Source: Muribaculaceae bacterium (GTDB lineage: Bacteria; Bacteroidota; Bacteroidia; Bacteroidales; Muribaculaceae). From it: a stretch of DNA of 34,825 nt. Positions 17,042 to 24,293 of this stretch are shown here, in pieces (position 1 is the stretch's first letter; every line of letters starts with the position of its first letter). The notes under the pieces were generated by a model. The model did not search any database and was not told the DNA's origin. It was given only the letters and a program-made list of their open reading frames with translations. The position numbers and the translations under genes were made by a program. The stretch spans positions 1 through 34,825 of the forward strand of contig VSPD01000029.1 of the NCBI GenBank assembly GCA_009775125.1, in the 5' to 3' direction.

Positions 17042-17158
17042 CTTAATTAATGATTGGTTCTATTCAGTAAAGATGCAAGAAATGCCTGTCGGTACTCAAA
17101 AATTTTTATGTTTTATAACATGTTTTTGTCTTTTTATTGTTAAAAAGATGTTAAAATC

Positions 17159-18112
17159 TTAATTACGGCTGACTGTCACGGTGGTGTTGAAGGCTTTTTC
17201 GATGATTGTGGCGGCGCTGCCGACGTTTGCGATAGGAATAAGGCCGGTGAAATGTTTATCTTGCAGGCTGTCGGCTACGATAAGGCGGCAATCCGCATTT
17301 TTCTCAATCTGGGATATTACCTGGCGCATCGGCGCGTTTTTGAAGTATAGTTTTTTTGTGTTCCAGCCTGTGGGGTTGTCGTTGTCGGTGATTGACGACA
17401 CCTCGATTTGTCCGGTGAGGTTGTTTACAACGGCTTTTTCATTGGCCGACATCTCTATTTCATTGCCGGAGCCGCCGGATTTAATCGACACGCGGCCTTC
17501 GAGCAGGGCGAGGGTGGTGTAGTCGCGGTCTTTTGCCGCCTCCAAATTAAAGACAGTGCCTTTTACGGTCACGTCCACCGTCGGCGTCTCGACGATAAAC
17601 GCCTTGCCGTCGGCCGCGGCAATGTCAAACAGTCCCTCCCCGGAGAAGCGCACGCGCCGCGAGGCGTTGCCGGCAAAGTCGGCAAGGGCATATTCCATGG
17701 TAGAATTGCCGTTAAGGCTCACGGCCGAGCCGTCGGGCATCTTCACCGTAGCCCGTTCGCCCGGGCCGGTAGAGACGGCGGAATAGGCCGCCTCGCCGCC
17801 GCCGGAATAAACGTGCTCCATGAAAAGAAACGCTCCCACGCCAACCATCAGCGGAATCACAATGGCGGCGGCCACGCGAAGCACACGGCTCGTTATCGAC
17901 CGCCGGCGGTTGAAACATCTCGACGCTATGCGGGCGTATATCCTATGGCGGGCCTCGTCGTCGGCAGGTTCGTCGGCCGTATAGTCCATCCAGTCTTCAT
18001 ATATGGCGTTGGCCAACTCATCGTCGTCAATCTCGTTGGAGCGGCGACGAAGTTCTTCAAACTCTTGCGGCGTCATCGAGCCGCTTCTGTATTTGCCAAT
18101 TAGTCTTTTCAT
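17159..18112 (-). CDS. FecR-family anti-sigma factor
   Basis: 317 residues. It holds an ECF sigma factor inactive until a signal arrives from the outer-membrane transporter. The N-terminal cytoplasmic part (1-75) is followed by one membrane segment (about 80-98, VLRVAAAIVIPLMVGVGAFLF). The periplasmic FecR domain has STGPGERATVKMPDGSAVSLNGNSTMEY and VKGTVFNLEA. A C-terminal DUF4974-like domain (LYFKNAPMRQVISQIEKNADCRLIV) resembles STN and probably meets the SusC STN domain. It starts 7 nt after the sigma gene. The 117-nt gap to susC contains no TAnnTTTG promoter, consistent with susC being driven by this sigma factor. Confidence 0.93.
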   Translation of the reverse strand: MKRLIGKYRSGSMTPQEFEELRRRSNEIDDDELANAIYEDWMDYTADEPADDEARHRIYARIASRCFNRRRSITSRVLRVAAAIVIPLMVGVGAFLFMEHVYSGGGEAAYSAVSTGPGERATVKMPDGSAVSLNGNSTMEYALADFAGNASRRVRFSGEGLFDIAAADGKAFIVETPTVDVTVKGTVFNLEAAKDRDYTTLALLEGRVSIKSGGSGNEIEMSANEKAVVNNLTGQIEVSSITDNDNPTGWNTKKLYFKNAPMRQVISQIEKNADCRLIVADSLQDKHFTGLIPIANVGSAATIIEKAFNTTVTVSRN

Positions 18113-18119
18113 ATATGAA

Positions 18120-18743
18120 TTATAAAATAAGCCGAAAGAAAGCGGCGATGGCGATTATGGCCGACAGCAACGGCCTGATGCGCTCGCGCAGATATTTGAG
18201 GCCGAGACTGAGATAGTTTTTCACTGTCTGCTCGCCAATGCCGATTCTATGCGCGATTTCTTTATTGGTAAGTCCCTCGAACTTGCTTAGCAGCAGAATC
18301 TGCCTCTGCTTGTCGGGAAGCTCCGATATATATTTATTGAGTGACGCGACAAATTCGTCGTACTCGGTAAGTGAAACGTCGTGGTGCGCGATGTTATTGC
18401 AGCATTCCATGTAATCCTCGAAAAACGGCGAGTTGATATTTTTCCGGTAACTCCTTACCAGGAAATTTCGGGCTATGACAAACAGCAACGCCTTGACGCT
18501 GTCTTCGGCTGTTATCTTCTCGCGGTTGATCCACAATTGCGTAAAAACTTCCTGCACGATATCTTCGGCATCATGCTTCGACTTGGTGAATTGCAGGCTG
18601 TAACTGTATATCTGATTAAAATATAATTTGTATAAAACGTTGAATGCTAAAATATTTCCCTTCTTTATCTGACGGATAAGGCCGGCCTCGCCGGCAGATA
18701 CATCTATATGTTCGTCGGATTTCTTCACACCGCAAAAGTACAA
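18120..18743 (-). CDS. ECF RNA polymerase sigma factor
   Basis: 207 residues at most. Sigma region 2 is FNVLYKLYFNQIYSYSLQF...DAEDIVQEVFTQLW; region 4 is ELPDKQRQILLLSKFEGLTNKEIAHRIGIGEQTVKNY, the DNA-binding helix-turn-helix. The C-terminus ends in a hydrophobic stretch (LLSAIIAIAAFFRLIL) that could touch the membrane. The open frame begins with TTG at 18743, but a promoter-like TACTTTTG overlaps that point; GTG at 18728 is an alternative start on a nearly leaderless message. It heads the cluster sigma-FecR-SusC-SusD-GDPD-GlpT and should activate the SusC promoter. Confidence 0.92.
   Translation of the reverse strand: MYFCGVKKSDEHIDVSAGEAGLIRQIKKGNILAFNVLYKLYFNQIYSYSLQFTKSKHDAEDIVQEVFTQLWINREKITAEDSVKALLFVIARNFLVRSYRKNINSPFFEDYMECCNNIAHHDVSLTEYDEFVASLNKYISELPDKQRQILLLSKFEGLTNKEIAHRIGIGEQTVKNYLSLGLKYLRERIRPLLSAIIAIAAFFRLIL
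18733..18740 (-). promoter_or_regulatory. Possible -7 element before the sigma gene
   Basis: TACTTTTG fits TAnnTTTG on the minus strand. A TTTG at 18760-18757 lies 16 nt upstream, shorter than the 18-20 seen elsewhere here. If real, transcription starts near 18726 and the message is nearly leaderless. Confidence 0.4.
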
Positions 18744-18800
18744 AAATTATTTAAAACAAACGATTCGAAATAATTAAATAAATTTTTCTATAATTAATAG

Positions 18801-18830
18801 TTGGTATTAGGAAAAAAATTATTACCTTTG
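18801..18830 (+). promoter_or_regulatory. Strong Bacteroidetes-type promoter for GAPDH
   Basis: TTG at 18801-18803, a 19-nt spacer, then TACCTTTG at 18823-18830. Transcription should start near 18837, leaving a leader of about 88 nt. The leader contains a hairpin, GCCCGGA (18850-18856) with TCCGGGC (18861-18867), overlapped by GCAC-TTC-GTGC (18866-18876). Confidence 0.7.
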
Positions 18831-18924
18831 CGGTGCTCAATTGAAAGAAGCCCGGAACGGTCCGGGCACTTCGTGCGCAATCACTTTGGGATAAACATCT
18901 AACCCTACTTATAATTAATATATT

Positions 18925-19935
18925 ATGACAAAAATCGGTATCAATGGTTTTGGCCGCATCGGACGCTTCGTGTTCCGCGCCTCTACCAAACGCGACGACA
19001 TCGAAGTTGTCGCCATCAACGACCTTCTTCCCGTTGACTACATGGCTTACATGCTCAAATACGACACAATGCACGGTCGTTTCGACGGCACTGTCGACTA
19101 TGACATGGAAAAAGGCCTCCTCATCGTCAATGGCAAGGCTATCCGCGTTACTGCTTGCAAGAACCCCGCAGAAATCGCTTGGGGCGAAGTTGGCGCAGAA
19201 TACGTCGTTGAATCCACCGGCCTCTTCCTCACCAAAGAAAAAGCTCAGGCTCACATCGAAGCCGGCGCAAAATACGTGGTTATGTCCGCTCCTTCCAAGG
19301 ACGACACCCCCATGTTTGTTTGCGGCGTAAACGAAAACACCTACGTTAAAGGCACACAGTTCGTATCCAACGCTTCTTGCACCACCAACTGCCTCGCCCC
19401 CATCGCCAAGGTGCTCCACGACAAATTCGGCATCGTTGAAGGTCTTATGACTACCGTTCACTCTACAACCGCTACTCAGAAAACCGTCGACGGTCCTTCC
19501 ATGAAAGACTGGCGTGGTGGCCGTGCCGCTTCCGGCAACATCATCCCCTCGTCGACAGGCGCTGCCAAGGCTGTTGGTAAAGTAATCCCCGCCCTCAACG
19601 GCAAACTCACCGGTATCTCGATGCGTGTCCCCACCCTCGACGTATCTGTTGTTGACCTCACCTGCAACCTCGAGAAACCCGCTACCAAAGAAGCTATCTG
19701 CGCTGCTATGAAAGAAGCTGCCGAAGGCGAACTCAAAGGCGTACTCGGCTACACCGAAGATGCTGTCGTTTCTTCCGACTTCCTCGGCTGCACCCTCACT
19801 TCTATCTTCGACGCAAACGCCGGTGTATACTTGACCGACAAATTCGTCAAAGTTATCTCTTGGTACGACAACGAAATCGGCTACTCCAACAAAGTGCTCG
19901 ATCTCATCGCCCACATGAAGAAAGTAAACGGCTAA
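18925..19935 (+). CDS. gap: Glyceraldehyde-3-phosphate dehydrogenase, type I
   Basis: 336 residues, the standard length. It oxidises glyceraldehyde-3-phosphate to 1,3-bisphosphoglycerate with NAD in cytoplasmic glycolysis. Visible are the Rossmann start GINGFGRIGRFVFR, the active-site SNASCTTNCLAPIAKVLHD with its Cys, and the late WYDNEIGYSNKVLDL. Codons favour C-ended forms (GAC, CTC, ACC), as in highly expressed genes. It is a single-gene unit with a good promoter and a strong hairpin terminator, divergent from the sigma operon. Confidence 0.98.
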   Translation: MTKIGINGFGRIGRFVFRASTKRDDIEVVAINDLLPVDYMAYMLKYDTMHGRFDGTVDYDMEKGLLIVNGKAIRVTACKNPAEIAWGEVGAEYVVESTGLFLTKEKAQAHIEAGAKYVVMSAPSKDDTPMFVCGVNENTYVKGTQFVSNASCTTNCLAPIAKVLHDKFGIVEGLMTTVHSTTATQKTVDGPSMKDWRGGRAASGNIIPSSTGAAKAVGKVIPALNGKLTGISMRVPTLDVSVVDLTCNLEKPATKEAICAAMKEAAEGELKGVLGYTEDAVVSSDFLGCTLTSIFDANAGVYLTDKFVKVISWYDNEIGYSNKVLDLIAHMKKVNG

Positions 19936-19949
19936 TAACCGGACTTACT

Positions 19950-19995
19950 CCAATAAAAAAGGCCGCGCTCCTCGGAGCGTGGCCTTTTTTATTGG
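19950..19995 (+). terminator. Intrinsic terminator after GAPDH
   Basis: A long hairpin: CCAATAAAAAAGGCC with GC-rich CGCTCC above, loop TC, and the matching GGAGCG...GGCCTTTTTTATTGG. The stem has one bulge. The A-run and T-run on the two sides make it usable in both directions. Confidence 0.85.
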
Positions 19996-20001
19996 CTTTT
20001 T

Positions 20002-20043
20002 CAGGCTGCTTAGGAAGCATAGGATGCCTATCTAAGCAGCCTG
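20002..20043. terminator. Second hairpin between convergent GAPDH and Nfn genes
   Basis: CAGGCTGCTTA (20002-20012) pairs exactly with TAAGCAGCCTG (20033-20043), with an inner stem GCAT-AGG-ATGC (20017-20027). It lies directly after the stop of the minus-strand flavoprotein gene and probably stops that transcript. Confidence 0.6.
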
Positions 20044-20048
20044 TGATG

Positions 20049-21494
20049 CTATTCTTCTAATTTTTTTGCCAGGGCTTGGGCGGCATGGCGGCCGTCGCCC
20101 ATGGCGAGAATCACGGTGGCGCCGCCGCGAACGATGTCGCCGCCGGCATAGATGGTGGAAATGGACGATTGCATGTCGCCGTCGACTTCGATGGTGCCTT
20201 TGCGCGATATGCCGAGGCCTTCTACCGAGTGGGGGATGAGCGGGTTGGGCGAGACGCCTACGGAGACGATTACCTCGTCGACGGGGAGCTCGACGGTGTC
20301 GCCTTCGATGGCCACGGGCGAGCGGCGTCCGGAGGCGTCGGGCTCGCCGAGTGTCATGCGCTGGAGCACTACGGATGTGACCCGGCCGCGCTCGTCGCCA
20401 CGATATTCAACGGGGTTGTGGAGCGTGAGGAATTGCACGCCTTCTTGCGAGGCATGGTGCACCTCTTCGGCTCGGGCCGGCATTTCTTCGAGTCCGCGGC
20501 GGTAGATGATGTAGGCGTTTTCGGCTCCCATGCGCAGGGCGGTGCGCACCGAGTCCATGGCGGTGTTGCCGCCGCCTATCACGGCCACATTGCGGCCTAA
20601 GGCCACCGGGGTGGCTGCTCCGGGGCGTCCGGCGCCCATGAGGTTGACGCGCGTGAGGTATTCGTTGGACGACATCACGCCGATGAGGTTTTCGCCGGGT
20701 ATGCCCATGAAGCGCGGGAGGCCTGCGCCCGAGGCCACGAACACGGCGACGTAGCCGTCGGCCACGAGCTGCTCTATCGTTATGGTCTTGCCGATGATGA
20801 TGTCGGTGAGGAATTCCACGCCGAGGGCGCGCAGGTTGTCGATTTCGGCCTCTACTATTTCGTTGGGGAGGCGGAATTCGGGAATGCCGTATTTAAGCAC
20901 GCCCCCGATTTCGTGGAGTGCCTCGAACACCGTCACGTCGTAGCCGAGGCGCGCCATCTCGCCGGCAAACGACAGTCCGGCAGGGCCGGAGCCGGCCACG
21001 GCCACGCGCTTTCCTTTGCGTGGCGGCAAAGCGGGAAGCGGTTTTTCGGGGGCAAGGCGGTCGGTGTCGGCGGCGAAGCGTTCGAGGTAGCCGATAGCCA
21101 CGGGGGCTTTCTTCATCTTGTTGTAGATGCAGCGGCTCTCGCATTGCTTTTCCTGGGGGCATACGCGGCCGCACACGGCGGGCAGGGCCGAGGTGCGGCG
21201 CAGCACGCGGGCGGCTTCTTTGAAGTCGGCGCGCTGTATGTTTTTAATGAATCCGGGTATGTCGATTTGCACGGGACATCCCTGCACGCACTGCGGGTCG
21301 GGGCAGTCCATGCAGCGAGTGGCCTCTACAATGGCCTGCTCGGCGGATATGCCTTGGTTCACCTCCTCGTTGCAGGTGATACGGTAGGCAGGGTCGAGTT
21401 CGGGCATCTTTACCCTGGGTATGGCGGTGCGCTCTTTGGGCGACATTGCCCGGCGGAGATCTTCGCGCCAGGCTTCGGAGCGTGATGTTGGCAT
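20049..21494 (-). CDS. nfnB: GltD/NfnB-like FAD and Fe-S oxidoreductase subunit
   Basis: 481 residues, the size of the glutamate synthase small subunit and NfnB family. N-terminal cysteine motifs (CMDCPDPQCVQGCP and CGRVCPQEKQCESRC) bind two [4Fe-4S] clusters. An FAD-binding VAVAGSGPAGLSFAGEMARLGYDV and an NAD(P)-binding VAVIGGGNTAMDSVRTALRMGA follow. A matching NfnA-like subunit lies upstream in the same direction, so an electron-bifurcating NADH-dependent ferredoxin:NADP oxidoreductase (or sulfide dehydrogenase-type complex) is more likely than glutamate synthase. No glutamate synthase large subunit is in the window. The stop is TAG. Confidence 0.85.
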   Translation of the reverse strand: MPTSRSEAWREDLRRAMSPKERTAIPRVKMPELDPAYRITCNEEVNQGISAEQAIVEATRCMDCPDPQCVQGCPVQIDIPGFIKNIQRADFKEAARVLRRTSALPAVCGRVCPQEKQCESRCIYNKMKKAPVAIGYLERFAADTDRLAPEKPLPALPPRKGKRVAVAGSGPAGLSFAGEMARLGYDVTVFEALHEIGGVLKYGIPEFRLPNEIVEAEIDNLRALGVEFLTDIIIGKTITIEQLVADGYVAVFVASGAGLPRFMGIPGENLIGVMSSNEYLTRVNLMGAGRPGAATPVALGRNVAVIGGGNTAMDSVRTALRMGAENAYIIYRRGLEEMPARAEEVHHASQEGVQFLTLHNPVEYRGDERGRVTSVVLQRMTLGEPDASGRRSPVAIEGDTVELPVDEVIVSVGVSPNPLIPHSVEGLGISRKGTIEVDGDMQSSISTIYAGGDIVRGGATVILAMGDGRHAAQALAKKLEE

Positions 21495-21532
21495 TTTAGT
21501 TGGGGGAGTTGGGGGTGGAAAGGTCGATTTAT

Positions 21533-21577
21533 GTCGAATTATATCGAATTATATCGAATTATATCGAATTATATCGA
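21533..21577. repeat. 10-bp tandem repeat between the two Nfn-like genes
   Basis: The unit ATATCGAATT occurs three times exactly (21541-21570), with a one-mismatch copy before it (ATGTCGAATT, 21531-21540) and a partial copy after. The period is close to one helical turn. It lies in the 88-nt spacer of an operon, next to a G-rich stretch (21502-21515). Confidence 0.9.
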
Positions 21578-21582
21578 GGGTT

Positions 21583-22365
21583 TTAATTATAAGCGCGCAG
21601 GCGCATCATCATTTCGTCGAAATCGACTTGGTGGGCGTCGAATTCGGGGCCGTCGACACACACGAAACGTGTCTTGCCGCCTACGGTGACGCGGCAGGCT
21701 CCGCACATGCCCGTGCCGTCGACCATTATGGTGTTGAGCGAGCAGATGGTGGGCACGTCGTGGCGCGCGGTCATGAGCGATACAAATTTCATCATCACGG
21801 CCGGGCCGATGGTGACGGCGAGGTCGACGTGCTCGCGGAGGATTACTTCCTCGACGCCGTCGGTGACGAGGCTCTTGCGGCCATATGAGCCGTCGTCGGT
21901 CATTATTATCACTTCGTCGGAGTGCTCGCGCACCTCGCGCTCGAGTATGATAAGGTCCTTGGTGCGCGCGGCAAGCACGGATACGACGCGGTTGCCGGCG
22001 GCCTTCATGGCTTTTATTATGGGCAGCAGCGGAGCCACGCCCACGCCTCCGCCCGAGCATACGACCGTGCCGTAGCGGCGGATGTCGGTGGCGCGGCCCA
22101 GCGGACCGGCCACATCGGTGAGGCAGTCGCCGGCTTCGAGGGCGCATATGGCCTTGGTGGATTCGCCCACGGCCTGCACTACAAGGGTGATGGTGCCTTC
22201 GCGCGGGTCGGCGTCGGCGATGGTGAGGGGGATGCGCTCGCCCTTTTCGCCGGTGCGTACTATCACGAAATGCCCCGGACGGCGGCTGCGGGCTATCAGC
22301 GGTGCCTCGACCACGAGCTTGACCACACGTTCCGAAAAATATTCTTTCTCAACTATTCGGTTCAT
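21583..22365 (-). CDS. nfnA: NfnA/SudB-like FAD/NAD and 2Fe-2S oxidoreductase subunit
   Basis: 260 residues in the PyrK/ferredoxin-NADP reductase fold. It has the FAD-binding RRPGHFVIVRT and IPLTIAD segments, an NAD(P)-binding CSGGGVGVAPLLPI, and a C-terminal [2Fe-2S] site CSLNTIMVDGTGMCGACRVTVGGKTRFVCVDG. This matches the small subunit of NfnAB or sulfide dehydrogenase. I chose the ATG at 22365, one codon after a TTG, because NRIVEKEYFSE is the usual start. It precedes the large subunit by 88 nt, a spacer that carries a tandem repeat. Likely cytoplasmic redox balancing. Confidence 0.88.
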   Translation of the reverse strand: MNRIVEKEYFSERVVKLVVEAPLIARSRRPGHFVIVRTGEKGERIPLTIADADPREGTITLVVQAVGESTKAICALEAGDCLTDVAGPLGRATDIRRYGTVVCSGGGVGVAPLLPIIKAMKAAGNRVVSVLAARTKDLIILEREVREHSDEVIIMTDDGSYGRKSLVTDGVEEVILREHVDLAVTIGPAVMMKFVSLMTARHDVPTICSLNTIMVDGTGMCGACRVTVGGKTRFVCVDGPEFDAHQVDFDEMMMRLRAYN

Positions 22366-22387
22366 CAAATGGTTTTTTATTTGCGTA

Positions 22388-22419
22388 CAAACTTACGAAA
22401 AAAAAGAATTACAATCAAA
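22388..22419 (-). promoter_or_regulatory. Bacteroidetes-type promoter for the Nfn-like operon
   Basis: Minus-strand TTTG (22419-22416), 20 nt, then TAAGTTTG (22395-22388); the ATG is about 23 nt downstream. On the plus strand TAACTTTG (22429-22436) could be the -7 element for the divergent ZIP gene, but no TTG stands at the right distance. Confidence 0.55.
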
Positions 22420-22457
22420 AAAAATGCCTAACTTTGGAAAAATGAACTGATTTCGAT

Positions 22458-23234
22458 ATGAACGGACTTATATTGGCATTGCTGCTGCCCGTGTTGGGCA
22501 CCACTCTGGGGTCGGCATGTGTGTTTTTTATGCGCAAGCAGATGAATATGCCGCTCTACCGCGTGCTTCTCGGTTTTGCATCGGGCGTGATGGTGGCCGC
22601 CTCGGTGTGGTCGTTGCTTATCCCGGCTTTGGAGTCGGACGGCGCCGAGGGGGCTTTCCGAGTGGTGCCTGTGGCTGCCGGGGTGGTGGCCGGCTTTTTG
22701 GCGCTTTGGGCTCTCGACCATTTCACGCCGCATATGCACGTCAACCAACATGAGGAGGGGCCGCGCTCGCGCATGTCGGCCACGAAGAAGCTCGTTATGG
22801 CCGTGACCATCCACAATGTCCCCGAGGGGCTTGCCGTGGGCGCCACGATAGCGGGCGTGCTCGAGCACAACGCTTTCATACCCATCGCCGGGGCGCTCAC
22901 GCTGTCGATTGGCATAGCGATACAGAATTTTCCGGAAGGAGCCATCGTGTCGATGCCCTTGCGCAATGCCGGAAACTCGCGCTTCAAATCGTTTTGGATA
23001 GGCACGCTCACGGGGCTTGTCGAGCCGGTGGCCTCGGTGCTGACGGTGCTCCTTGCGGCATGGGTGGTGCCCGCGTTGCCTTTCCTGCTCGCTTTCGCAG
23101 CCGGCACTATGCTTTATGTGGTGGTAGAGGAACTCATTCCCGACGCCTCCGAGGGCGAACATTCCAATATGGCCACGCTCGGCTTTGCCGCCGGCTTCGT
23201 GCTTATGATGGTACTCGACGTAGCCCTCGGATAA
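22458..23234 (+). CDS. ZIP-family metal transporter
   Basis: 258 residues with about eight hydrophobic segments. Imports divalent metal such as zinc or iron across the inner membrane. The two signature metal-site helices are VTIHNVPEGLAVG and IAIQNFPEGAIVS. A short histidine-containing loop (HFTPHMHVNQHEE) between membrane segments three and four may bind metal. The size and motifs fit the GufA/ZupT branch. It is a single gene, divergent from the Nfn-like pair and convergent with the lipid acyltransferase pair. Confidence 0.9.
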   Translation: MNGLILALLLPVLGTTLGSACVFFMRKQMNMPLYRVLLGFASGVMVAASVWSLLIPALESDGAEGAFRVVPVAAGVVAGFLALWALDHFTPHMHVNQHEEGPRSRMSATKKLVMAVTIHNVPEGLAVGATIAGVLEHNAFIPIAGALTLSIGIAIQNFPEGAIVSMPLRNAGNSRFKSFWIGTLTGLVEPVASVLTVLLAAWVVPALPFLLAFAAGTMLYVVVEELIPDASEGEHSNMATLGFAAGFVLMMVLDVALG

Positions 23235-23366
23235 GTATAAGGGTATTAAGAAGCCAAAACTATCATACTCGGCTGTGGCTCTGCGACAATTTTAATTGTA
23301 TCAATTGTTTTTCGGACAATTATTTGTTATAAGGCGACTCCACTTTATCACTTATCACTTATCCTT

Positions 23367-24293
23367 TTATTTGTAGCTTGCGATGTGGCGGGCTTTCTTT
23401 TCCTCGAAAATCTCGTCGATGGCGAAAAAGATGCCGGATTCCTCGACGTCGCCGAACTCGTCGTTGATGGCTGTGCCAAACATGCGCATCGTGGGCGACA
23501 GGCTCATGTAGGCGTTGACGAGCGGAGGGATGTTGAGGCCGTGCTCGCGCACGTGGGCGTTCAGAATCTTATAGTCTTCCTTGAAGCAGTCGGCGGTGAA
23601 TATCGCTGCCATGGCTTCGTTGTCGGTGTGGGTGTCCAAAGCCTTGATGGGGCGCACGAGGCCGTCGGGGTCGGGGAAATGCTTGTGCAGGAAGTAGAGT
23701 ATCATGTTGCGGCACTCTTTGGAGTAGCTCGGATACATCGTGACTTTGCCGAAAAGGTAGCGCATCTCGGGGTATTCCACCGTGAGGGCTCCCAGGCCGT
23801 CCCAAAGGTTGTCGAGGGCATAGAGGGCTTTCGATCCGGCGCGTGTCGACTGGTATTCGAGGCGCACGAACGAGCGGCCGAGCTCGATGGTGAGAGGCAG
23901 ATAGTCGCGGATAAATTTTTCCGAGAAGCGGAACATGTGGCTTGTGGCTATGCGCGGCACCAGCGGTTCGGAAAAGCGTATGTTGTCGCCGGTGATGAAG
24001 CGGTAGCCTCCGAGGATGAGGCGTGTCTCGGGGTCCCACACCACAAGTTGCAGGCAGGGCGGGTCCATCAAGTCGAATTCGTCGATGTCGCAGTCCTTGC
24101 CGGTGCCTCCTCCGGCGGCACGGAACGCTATCTCGCGCAGACGTCCGATCTCGCGCATCACATTGGGGCTTTTACGCCCGTCCACGACATAAATCTGCGT
24201 GTTTCCTTTGTTGGAATCGCGCAGGAAACGCGCTTGGTGCAGTTCGTTTTCTACGACCTGAGGGTCGATTGGGTCGATTATATTCCGGATCAT
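23367..24293 (-). CDS. glsB: GlsB/OlsB-like N-acyltransferase (hemolysin-type GNAT)
   Basis: 308 residues. Homologous to the OlsB/GlsB group that attaches a 3-hydroxy fatty acid to the amine of ornithine or glycine, the first step of aminolipid synthesis. Recognisable segments are VMREIGRLREIAFRAAGGGTGKDCDIDEFD and LILGGYRFITGDN, followed by ELGRSFVRLEYQ. The open frame extends upstream to 24710, but that part is an out-of-frame reading of the neighbour; I choose the ATG at 24293, which overlaps the upstream stop as ATGA. Bacteroides make glycine lipids with such a pair, so glycine is the likelier head group. Confidence 0.85.
   Translation of the reverse strand: MIRNIIDPIDPQVVENELHQARFLRDSNKGNTQIYVVDGRKSPNVMREIGRLREIAFRAAGGGTGKDCDIDEFDLMDPPCLQLVVWDPETRLILGGYRFITGDNIRFSEPLVPRIATSHMFRFSEKFIRDYLPLTIELGRSFVRLEYQSTRAGSKALYALDNLWDGLGALTVEYPEMRYLFGKVTMYPSYSKECRNMILYFLHKHFPDPDGLVRPIKALDTHTDNEAMAAIFTADCFKEDYKILNAHVREHGLNIPPLVNAYMSLSPTMRMFGTAINDEFGDVEESGIFFAIDEIFEEKKARHIASYK

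Noticed and set aside
18751..19914. 387-codon minus-strand ORF opposite GAPDH
   Set aside because: Antisense shadow of a highly conserved, highly biased gene.
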